From the NCBI GenBank assembly GCA_035534995.1, contig DATLQX010000070.1, forward strand, positions 1-6,829: DNA of 6,829 bases, in the 5' to 3' direction. Numbering within the stretch: position 1 is the first letter of the stretch; each line of letters begins with the position of its first letter. The translations under genes were made by a program, and so were the position numbers. The notes under the pieces were generated by a model. The model saw only the letters and a list, made by a program, of their open reading frames with translations. It did no database searches and was not told where the DNA came from. This stretch comes from JANWHV01 sp035534995 (lineage in GTDB: Bacteria; Chloroflexota; UBA5177; JANWHV01). Positions 1-5,510 of this stretch are shown here, piece after piece.

Positions 1-48
1 AGGCAAACGCAAAACGGCGCTATCGGCGAGTGCGCACCGATAGCGCCG
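1..48 (-). terminator. Intrinsic terminator after the pilin gene
   Basis: A perfect inverted repeat has arms at 16-26 and 37-47 (GGCGCTATCGG / CCGATAGCGCC), and an extra C-G pair (15/48) makes a 12-bp stem with a 10-nt loop. Read on the minus strand, the stem is followed by GTTTTGCGTTT, a U-rich tract. It starts 24 nt after the pilin stop codon. The plus-strand side has no T-run, so it acts on leftward transcription. The loop contains the palindrome TGCGCA. Confidence 0.85.
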
Positions 49-71
49 CGGCGGGTGGGAGAAGAGTGTCG

Positions 72-263
72 TTAGAGCCCGTTCGCGACCGTGTTCAGTT
101 CGGAACTGATGTTCGGTTGCAGGAATTTCAGGGCTACCACCACGAAGATGGCAATGAAAGCCAGGATGAGGGCATATTCAACCAGACCCTGCCCCTCCTC
201 GGCATCCCCATGCAGAATGGCGCGCAGCCGCTGGCTCGCTTGAATCCACCACTTGGCTATCAT
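72..263 (-). CDS. Flp family type IVb pilin precursor (63 aa)
   Basis: This is a small prepilin of the Flp/Tad type, a subunit of thin adhesive pili that is processed by a prepilin peptidase at the inner membrane. The leader (residues 1-24) ends in acidic residues and Gly. It is followed by QGLVEY, where Glu29 and Tyr30 sit at +5 and +6 of the mature chain, as in Flp pilins cut after Gly24. A single hydrophobic helix covers about residues 27-47, and the short tail is polar. The mature chain would be about 39 residues, normal for the family. A start 18 nt upstream is possible, but the ATG at 263 has a perfect AGGAGG six bases before it, so I chose it. The gene stands alone between a long leader and a strong terminator. 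No Tad assembly genes (CpaF, TadB/C, prepilin peptidase) are in the window, so the assembly machinery must lie elsewhere. The family call is secure; its relation to the neighbouring phage genes is not. Confidence 0.9.
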   Translation of the reverse strand: MIAKWWIQASQRLRAILHGDAEEGQGLVEYALILAFIAIFVVVALKFLQPNISSELNTVANGL

Positions 264-269
264 GGTTAT

Positions 270-275
270 CCTCCT
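270..275 (-). promoter_or_regulatory. Shine-Dalgarno site of the pilin gene
   Basis: AGGAGG on the minus strand lies 6 nt before the ATG at 263. It decides the pilin start over the in-frame ATG at 281, which lies upstream of this site. The preceding bases (TGGGTA, 280-275) overlap it by one base and can pair with 307-302. Confidence 0.85.
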
Positions 276-409
276 ACCCACCCGCCATTGGGCGGCTCCG
301 CTGGGTACTGTTGGTGTGGGGGGTATCTATCTTTTCCTGAAAGTGATTCCACATAGGGAGTCTCTTGTACTGTGGCCACTATAGCCGATCAGCTTTCCCG
401 TAGCAGTAC

Positions 410-439
410 CCATTTGGGGGTCTTTCATGACCTAAATGG
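410..439 (-). other. Hairpin immediately after the helical-protein gene
   Basis: On the minus strand the RNA directly after the stop codon at 442-440 folds as an outer 6-bp stem (439-434 with 415-410) and an inner GGUC/GACC stem (432-429 with 422-419) closing an AUGAAA loop. No U-run follows, so it is a poor intrinsic terminator. It may be a 3' end stabilising or processing hairpin of the upstream operon, or the first arm of the pilin leader. Confidence 0.4.
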
Positions 440-796
440 CTATTTCCCGCTCCTCCGGTTGAGGACGCGGATCGCTTCCTCATCCAATGCCCGTTCCAGG
501 GCGGCCTGCTCTTCCCCAGTTCCGGAGCCGTGGGCCCGGAGGGCCTTGACCAGGAGATCGACGATCCGCAGCAGCTGGGCGGTCACCGCGCCGTCCTCCA
601 GCCCACCGTCTTCCCCACGTCCCCCCAGCAGGCGATGCAGGCGGAGCCGGAGGAGGGCGACCTCGCCGCTCAACCCCTGCTCGGCCCGCGCCTGGCGATA
701 CAACGCCCACTCCTCGGGGAGGAGAGCGGGCTCGTAAAAGTCTCGCGTCGCCCGGTCCCGGCGGTCCTGGCCGCGCGCTCTTTCGCCGCGAGTCAT
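440..796 (-). CDS. Small charged helical protein of unknown function (118 aa)
   Basis: I do not recognise a named family. Residues 1-20 are very rich in Arg and Asp. Two helical blocks follow: residues 24-58 (ending in an ALLRLRLHRLL stretch) and residues 70-115 (LLRIVDLLVKALRA, then an acidic amphipathic helix). They are separated by a Gly-rich turn near 59-68. There is no signal peptide or membrane segment, and no cysteine. The basic N-terminus and leucine-rich helices would suit an oligomeric DNA- or protein-binding accessory factor, but this is inference. The frame is open further upstream, to 1102, but that part overlaps the polymerase gene. The ATG at 796 has AAAGGAG (808-802) five bases before it, which fixes the start. 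It begins 35 nt after the ImuB-like gene and is probably the last gene of that operon, with a hairpin just after its stop. Confidence 0.7.
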   Translation of the reverse strand: MTRGERARGQDRRDRATRDFYEPALLPEEWALYRQARAEQGLSGEVALLRLRLHRLLGGRGEDGGLEDGAVTAQLLRIVDLLVKALRAHGSGTGEEQAALERALDEEAIRVLNRRSGK

Positions 797-831
797 ACGC
801 TCTCCTTTCGCGGGTGTACCTGGCCGCGTGG

Positions 832-2502
832 TCAATCCCGCGTGGCCACCAGGCGCCAGCGGCCATCCTCCTGCTCGTGATAGATATCCAGAATGGCCCC
901 GCTCGCGGTTTCCAGCCGGTAGTAATGGCGATGCGTGGGCTCGGACCACCAGTGGGAGCGCAGCCGCCATTGGCTGTAGATGGCTCGTACCGGTTCCCAG
1001 GGCCCATTTCCTCTCCGTACCGCCGTTGGCTGGCCGCCCGAGTTCACGCGCACGGCCAATGGGCGAGCCGGACGGGCCGGGAGGTGTTCCTGGTCGTCCC
1101 ACGCCACCTGATCCTCGGGGAGAATCGCGTTGGCCACCAGATGGGCATGGCGTGCCGCTCCCGGCCCGAAGCGGTCGCGCAGCTTCCGCGCCACCGTGTC
1201 CACCTTTTCTCCGCTGGGGGCACGGATTCCCGTGGCGATCGAGAAGGAGAGTTGGACGGGAGCGGGCCCCAGCGCCGCCAGCTCGATCCGGAGGGCCGAG
1301 ACCGGGCGATCCGGGGCGATCTGGGCCAGCAATTCGCGGGCGCGCGCCAGAAGAGCCGGCGCCCCGGCCACTGGCTGCTTCAGGTGAAGCACGCGGGCGT
1401 GGTGCGCGGAGGGCCGGGAGGGACGAGATCGGACGGATCGGTCCGATCCGCCCGATCCGTCCGATCGCCCGCCCTCGCAGGTGATGGTCAGGGTGATGCG
1501 GGAGGCCGATTGTCCGCGCGCCTCCAGATTCCGGGCCAGACGGGCGGCCAGCCTTCCCAGCTCGCGCTCCAGGTAGAGCCCGTCTCCGGTCGGATCGTCC
1601 AGTTCACGGGCGGCTTCCAGGGTTGGGGGCGCCGTTGGGGCGATCACCAGCCGGTTGGCCTTCCCCAGAGCCTGCTCGCTCGCTTCCCGTCCCGCCTGGC
1701 CGAATCGACGCCGCAACGCCGCCGGCGGTAACCGGGCCACCTGTCCCGCCCGGACGATGCCCAGGGCACGCAGGTAGTCACGCAGATCGCCGTCCAGCCC
1801 CTCAAGGATGGCGAGTGGTACTGTTTCCAGGAAGGCTCGTTCCTCCCCAATGGGAATCTCGACCGGCGCCTTTGGCCCGGCCAGGGTCGAGGCGACCGCC
1901 GCCAGCGCGGGGGTGCCTGCGATCCCTATCCGCGGCGCGTAGCCCCGCTCGGCCAGATCCCCGGCAAGCCGCTCCGCGATCACCGCCGCTGATCCGAACA
2001 GCCGTTCACACCCATGCACATCCAGCACGGCGCCCAGGCAGCGGGCCAGACGGGGGAGATCCTCGGTCGCCGCCCGGCCACCCTTCCGGGCCTGGATCAG
2101 CCATTCCGGCTCGACCAGCGGGGTGTAGGCACCGAGCGCGTCGAGCACCCGGCGGGCCGCCGCGAGGGTGCGGCGCGGATCGAGCGGCCGCGACATGGCG
2201 GTAGGACAGAGCTTTTCGGCGGCGGCAAGGCGCATCCCCGGCAGCACACCCTCGGCACGCGCGGCGGGCGAGACGGCCAGCACCTCCCCGCGCCCCAATG
2301 CGTCGCTGCCCACGATGAGCGCCCGGCCGGCAAGCTCGGGCCGCGCCTGCATGGCGACCACCGCCGCGAAATCGTCGATCCGAACATGGAGGATGGCGGG
2401 GCGGGAAATGGGCGCGAGCCGGGTGGCGGCCCGGACTCCTCTCTCAGGCGGATCGACCGGCCCACTACCGGATGCGATCCGTGCCGTATTGGACTCAGCC
2501 AT
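832..2502 (-). CDS. ImuB-like, probably inactive Y-family DNA polymerase (556 aa)
   Basis: ImuB proteins are non-catalytic relatives of DinB that, with ImuA and DnaE2, support SOS mutagenesis by recruiting an error-prone replicase to the clamp. Residues 37-100 match the Y-family N-terminus (ILHV..DDFAA, then GVLPGM and the KLCP block). LDVHGCERLFG at 160-170 is an ImuB-type signature, RIGIA at 191-195 continues the palm, residues 225-280 are thumb-like, and 290-460 are the little finger. Aligned to DinB, the first catalytic Asp is Arg41, the steric-gate aromatic is Ala46, and the PLSIDE-type catalytic Asp is replaced around Pro132. Catalysis therefore looks lost. QLSFS at 417-421 lies where ImuB often has a QL[SD]LF clamp motif, only a partial match. 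Residues 500-556 (HWWS, HYYRL, DGRWRL) resemble the DUF6504 C-terminal module of ImuB-like proteins. A Ser/Arg/Gly loop at 346-363 is encoded by a repeat. The start overlaps the preceding gene by 8 nt. ImuA and DnaE2 are not in the window. Confidence 0.85.
   Translation of the reverse strand: MAESNTARIASGSGPVDPPERGVRAATRLAPISRPAILHVRIDDFAAVVAMQARPELAGRALIVGSDALGRGEVLAVSPAARAEGVLPGMRLAAAEKLCPTAMSRPLDPRRTLAAARRVLDALGAYTPLVEPEWLIQARKGGRAATEDLPRLARCLGAVLDVHGCERLFGSAAVIAERLAGDLAERGYAPRIGIAGTPALAAVASTLAGPKAPVEIPIGEERAFLETVPLAILEGLDGDLRDYLRALGIVRAGQVARLPPAALRRRFGQAGREASEQALGKANRLVIAPTAPPTLEAARELDDPTGDGLYLERELGRLAARLARNLEARGQSASRITLTITCEGGRSDGSGGSDRSVRSRPSRPSAHHARVLHLKQPVAGAPALLARARELLAQIAPDRPVSALRIELAALGPAPVQLSFSIATGIRAPSGEKVDTVARKLRDRFGPGAARHAHLVANAILPEDQVAWDDQEHLPARPARPLAVRVNSGGQPTAVRRGNGPWEPVRAIYSQWRLRSHWWSEPTHRHYYRLETASGAILDIYHEQEDGRWRLVATRD
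1427..1466. repeat. GATCGG-rich inverted/tandem repeat inside the ImuB-like gene
   Basis: Two perfect 15-bp arms, 1427-1441 (GATCGGACGGATCGG) and 1452-1466 (its exact reverse complement), flank a 10-bp spacer that itself contains another CCGATCC unit. The whole is built from a short GATCGG/CCGATC unit in both orientations. It encodes residues about 346-360, a Ser/Arg/Gly/Asp run in the little-finger region. It keeps the frame open and looks like a small repeat insertion or expansion in a surface loop. Confidence 0.85.
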
Positions 2503-3064
2503 GGGTACCGTCCCGAGCCAGGGCCGCGCGGCGAGCCCGCGCCCGCTCGTTCACCCGCCTCCGATGCCGCTCCACCCCGGCGATCGGGGTGGGCGCCGGC
2601 GCGAAAAGATGGCAGTGGGCCGGGTCCACGTGATCCTGGGCCGGGATGCGATTCCGGGCCAGGGCCGCCTCGCTGATCGGGTGCTCCCAGCGATCCTCCT
2701 CGCACCGGCGCAGGGTCAGATGAATCAATCCTCGTTGCTGGTCTATTACCGGCACCGTGGTTTCCCGCGCGTGTTCGCACCGCCCGCACAGCGCCTTCGG
2801 CACGTACGCCATGTCGCTTGGCTGGAAGCGGGTGCGGATAGCCTTGACATAACTGACCGTCCTGCCTCCGGTCCAGCAGACCTCCAGCGGACAGGCGCTC
2901 CCCAGGCAGCCGTGGTAGGTGTTGTCGCTATCGAGGCAGGGATACCAGGGCGCGGGGGGTCGTTCGCGCACGATCCCCACCAGGAGCGGACGCGGCGGCT
3001 GCTCGATGTGATACCCGAAAGCGCTTTCCAGCCCCAGCGCCTCGCTGATCGCCTTGTCTTCCAT
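2495..3064 (-). CDS. Cysteine-rich protein of unknown function (189 aa)
   Basis: I recognise no family. The protein has eight cysteines: C43, C53, C58 and C63 (spacing 9, 4 and 4), a CGRC pair at C93/C96, then C121 and C151, the last in a HCH context at 150-152. The first group and the CxxC pair look like metal or Fe-S ligands, which is inference. There is no signal peptide or membrane segment. Residues 20-40 are Pro-rich, and the C-terminus (166-189) is strongly basic. The frame is open up to 3370, but that part overlaps the tail hub gene. The ATG at 3064 follows the hub stop (3072-3070) by 5 nt and has AAGGAG at 3080-3075, a slightly long 10-nt spacing. Its stop overlaps the ImuB-like start in ATGGCTGA (2502-2495), so the two are probably translationally coupled. 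That argues for a linked role, either as a partner of the polymerase-like protein or as a late tail accessory protein. Confidence 0.75.
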   Translation of the reverse strand: MEDKAISEALGLESAFGYHIEQPPRPLLVGIVRERPPAPWYPCLDSDNTYHGCLGSACPLEVCWTGGRTVSYVKAIRTRFQPSDMAYVPKALCGRCEHARETTVPVIDQQRGLIHLTLRRCEEDRWEHPISEAALARNRIPAQDHVDPAHCHLFAPAPTPIAGVERHRRRVNERARARRAALARDGTHG

Positions 3065-3069
3065 CCGCC

Positions 3070-5076
3070 TTACACTCCTTCGCAGCCCAGCACCAGTTCG
3101 TGCAGGCTTTCGCGCGCGTGATAGGTGCGCGAGAGCGCGACTATTCTGCCGTTGGTAGGGGGCGCGATCTGGTCGGTGATCGCGATCACGTCGCCCAGTT
3201 CCAGACCGGGATGCGCCCCGATCGCCAGGGTCGCCTGGAGGGCCAGCCGCTGCTCGCGGGCCAGGGCCAAGCCGGCCAGGAGCGCGGCCGCGGCTGAGTT
3301 GGCGGCGAAACCCTCCACGATCAGGGCGTAGCGTTCCTGTCCCACCGCGGCGGCGTCGGCGAAATCCCATGCCTCGGCCATGGCGGACGCCGCGTGTTGC
3401 GGGCCATAGACCACCAGATGATTGGCCCGCTCGCCCGCCTGAGTTAGATGCAGATACTCAACCTCGTCCAGGGCTCCGTTCCCCGGCGCCGGAGTGCTCC
3501 ATACCGGCGCCTGGGCGCTGTTCTTGCCGGCTACCTCAGGCACCTCGATGGCGGCGAAGGCCGGCCCGGCGCCCGGTATGGCCCGGACCCGAATGGCTCC
3601 ATCGTAGACAGCGAGCAGCCGGGCGATCGCCAGGTGATAGGGATGACCCGCCGGTACTTGAAACACGGCGGGGCTCTGGCTGAACTGGCCGGCCGTATCG
3701 ATCACGGCGGCCGCGTCAAAGCCGCCCACCGCTACCAGATCGGCCAGGATGGCGGCCACGGTCTGGTTGGCGTAACTGATCGGGGTCCGGGCCGTCCGCT
3801 CCAGGAAGCGGAGGCGGTCGCTGGCCACGATGGTGATCTGGTTGAGGTCGGCGGCGCGAGTGAGCGTCCATTGATCGACATAGAGCAGGTGAGTGGGAAT
3901 GAGCCCCGCGCCCACCAATCCCTGGCTCAGCAGGAGTTGCGCGTTCGCGGCCAGGGCCGGGAGAGTGGTGTAGGCGCCGGTGCTGTTGTCCAGAGTCACC
4001 ACCAGTTTGGCCGGGGCCCCCTCGCGTTCGATCAAATCCAGTTGGCTCAGATCCGCCGTCAGATCGCGGTAGTCCACGGCGGGGTCGTAGAGCGGCGCGC
4101 GCCGGACCGCCTCGGCCGCCACGAGCAGGGTGCAGGTGGCGTGACGGAGCCAGGCGGCACCGGAGGGGAAGTTTGCCTCGTCCTCGAGCGGGGCCTGCCA
4201 ATGGAGGAAATCCGCCGACCGCGTGCGCGCTACTCGCGTATAGGTCACTCCGCTTACCACCCCGCTGTCCTCGATCTGGTAGGTGAGGCGATAGGCGCCG
4301 TCGAACTGGCTCAACTGTGGGTAGCGGACGGTGAGGCCGGCGCTGGTATCGACTGGAATCACGAGCGAGAGCGGCGTCCAGGCCGGCGACCCGCCGGTGC
4401 TCACGATGGTGGTCTGGATGCTGTATGCCTCGCCGGTCGCGCCCTGCAGGGCCAGCGCCACGGCATAGGCGCCGCTGCCCATGTTCGAGGCCGCGATCCC
4501 CACGATCGTATTCTGATCGCCGTTGGGCCAATCAGTATGGCTCCAGGAGCCGGAGAACTTCCAGACCGCCAGGCGGATCGCGCCCAGCCCGAGGGCGTCG
4601 TAGGCTACCAGCACCAGGTTCAGATCGCCGTCGCCGGCCAGCCCGGCACAGCGGGCGCCGGGGTCGAACAGGAGCGCCGGCGAGCTCCAGGAGATCCCGC
4701 TATCCAGCGAGTCCGCGTGGTAGATTCCCGTGCTCGCGCCGGCTTGCCAGAGCAGCCGCACGGTGGCGCCCGCCACGTAGAGCCCCACCCCGGCCTGACC
4801 CCGCCCATCGCTGCTGATCGTGGTCCAGACTCCCCATTGACCGGCGTTCGTCGGATCGGTCACTCGGCGCGCGTACACGGTTTGCGGCGTACCGGGGCTG
4901 ATGTAGGCCGAGATCACGGCTCCATCGGGGGCGATCACCGATTCGGTAGGCCCAGTCCCGGACCAGCCGCCGGCATCGGCGAAGCGCGGCCAGATCGCGG
5001 CCAACTCCAGCTTCAGGTCAGGTACGGCGCCGGGGGTGGTCAGCGCGGCGTTCAGGGCGGCGGAGAGGGCGCGCAT
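3070..5076 (-). CDS. Phage tail baseplate hub-like protein with Asp-box propeller segment (668 aa)
   Basis: The C-terminal half (about 330-668) has the look of siphovirus-type tail hub proteins: VTLDNSTGAY at 360-369, a GERANHLVVYG block at 548-558, and LELGDVIAITD at 625-635 just before the end. Such proteins cap the tail tube and carry receptor-binding parts. Residues 1-30 resemble the usual short N-terminal strand of these proteins. Between them, about 38-325, lies an all-beta, Trp/Gly/Ser-rich segment with a canonical Asp box, S123-L-D125-S-G127-I-S-W130, and a degenerate second one near S287-W293. This suggests a sialidase-like beta-propeller, possibly binding a surface glycan. The catalytic Arg triad and Tyr of sialidases cannot be assigned, so enzyme activity is not claimed. 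The frame is open to 5643, but that part overlaps the two preceding genes. The ATG at 5076 overlaps the preceding stop in TGATG and is chosen for that reason. Tail role fairly secure; fold of the insert inferred. Confidence 0.75.
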   Translation of the reverse strand: MRALSAALNAALTTPGAVPDLKLELAAIWPRFADAGGWSGTGPTESVIAPDGAVISAYISPGTPQTVYARRVTDPTNAGQWGVWTTISSDGRGQAGVGLYVAGATVRLLWQAGASTGIYHADSLDSGISWSSPALLFDPGARCAGLAGDGDLNLVLVAYDALGLGAIRLAVWKFSGSWSHTDWPNGDQNTIVGIAASNMGSGAYAVALALQGATGEAYSIQTTIVSTGGSPAWTPLSLVIPVDTSAGLTVRYPQLSQFDGAYRLTYQIEDSGVVSGVTYTRVARTRSADFLHWQAPLEDEANFPSGAAWLRHATCTLLVAAEAVRRAPLYDPAVDYRDLTADLSQLDLIEREGAPAKLVVTLDNSTGAYTTLPALAANAQLLLSQGLVGAGLIPTHLLYVDQWTLTRAADLNQITIVASDRLRFLERTARTPISYANQTVAAILADLVAVGGFDAAAVIDTAGQFSQSPAVFQVPAGHPYHLAIARLLAVYDGAIRVRAIPGAGPAFAAIEVPEVAGKNSAQAPVWSTPAPGNGALDEVEYLHLTQAGERANHLVVYGPQHAASAMAEAWDFADAAAVGQERYALIVEGFAANSAAAALLAGLALAREQRLALQATLAIGAHPGLELGDVIAITDQIAPPTNGRIVALSRTYHARESLHELVLGCEGV

Positions 5077-5498
5077 CAGGCTTCCACCAGCACCACGGCG
5101 ACGTGGTAGCTTGGCGCGGTTAACTGGGTGCGGGGGTCGCGTACCTGCTCCTCGTAGTCGTCGAAATGCACCGTATACACCATCCCATCCAGGTCCGTAT
5201 AGGCCAGCGTGGCCGCCCCACCCGCCGGTGTCTTCTCGTAGCTGGCGCGCAAGCCGTCGCGGAGGGTTTTGCCCGTGCCCGGCAGCGGGGCGCCCGTGTA
5301 ATCGAGCAGCCCATTCAGGCAGAGGAGCTGCATCTGCCATTCGCGTTTCCCCGGCCCCAGATCGACATACCGCTCGGCCCCGCTTTTGGTCAGGGTGGCT
5401 TTCCGGATCCGCGCCCACTTCATCACATAGCTGTGCGGTTCCACGAAGTAGCCGATCCCATCGAGAATCACCTGGCAGTTGACGCCCAGGGTTGGCAT
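5076..5498 (-). CDS. Phage tail protein, possibly Dit-like (140 aa)
   Basis: This is a compact mixed alpha/beta protein without signal peptide or membrane segment. Visible blocks are a short N-terminal strand (residues 6-18), a basic WARIRKATL segment at 28-36, REWQMQLLCLNG at 52-63, LDYTGAPLPGTGKTLRDGL near 65-83, and C-terminal strands ending in HVAVVLVEA. Its place directly before the hub-like gene, its size and the strand pattern fit a small tail protein such as a distal tail or tube-capping protein. I cannot assign a family by motif. The ATG at 5498 has AAGGAGG (5510-5504) five bases before it, right after the stop of the adaptor gene (5513-5511). Its own stop overlaps the hub start, so translation of the two is likely coupled and roughly matched. 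Alternative roles: a tail terminator or a minor tail protein. Confidence 0.6.
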   Translation of the reverse strand: MPTLGVNCQVILDGIGYFVEPHSYVMKWARIRKATLTKSGAERYVDLGPGKREWQMQLLCLNGLLDYTGAPLPGTGKTLRDGLRASYEKTPAGGAATLAYTDLDGMVYTVHFDDYEEQVRDPRTQLTAPSYHVAVVLVEA

Positions 5499-5510
5499 GG
5501 TGTCCTCCTT

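Larger units (their letters stand above)
264..439 (-). other. Pilin leader with competing RNA pairings
   Basis: This 176-nt stretch has no supported gene. On the minus-strand RNA, four elements compete. Segment 415-404 (AAAUGGGUACUG) can pair with 439-434 (CCAUUU), with 372-367 (CAGUAC), or over nine perfect pairs with 310-302 (CAGUACCCA). Part of the last segment, 307-302 (UACCCA), can instead pair with 280-275 (UGGGUA), which touches the ribosome binding site and encloses a small hairpin (CCGCC CAAU GGCGG, 295-282). That layout resembles a regulatory leader in which one fold frees the site and another crowds it. I matched it to no known riboswitch class. A TATAGT at 383-378 could be a -10 box, but no good -35 precedes it. 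The pairings are seen in the sequence; regulation is inferred. Confidence 0.35.

Noticed and set aside
378..383. TATAGT as a -10 promoter box for the pilin
   Set aside because: No acceptable -35 element lies about 17 nt upstream, so it is not called as a promoter.
264..439. Known c-di-GMP (GEMM) riboswitch in the pilin leader
   Set aside because: An AAAGC...GGCUA stretch is reminiscent, but the CAAACC and GGGUUACC-type conserved parts are absent, so no class is assigned.
797..1102. Upstream extension of the small helical protein
   Set aside because: It overlaps the polymerase-like gene. The ATG at 796 has AAAGGAG at the right distance.
814..1731. Plus-strand open frames opposite the polymerase-like gene
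   Set aside because: They are Pro/Arg/Gly-rich shadows of the ImuB-like coding strand.
3065..3370. Upstream extension of the cysteine-rich protein
   Set aside because: It lies entirely within the hub gene and is Arg/Gly-rich. The ATG at 3064 has a ribosome binding site and follows the hub stop.
3448..5109. Plus-strand open frame of 553 codons opposite the hub gene
   Set aside because: It is the antisense shadow of a GC-rich gene with clear tail motifs. It has low-complexity Gly/Arg/Ala composition, no recognised domain and no supporting neighbours.
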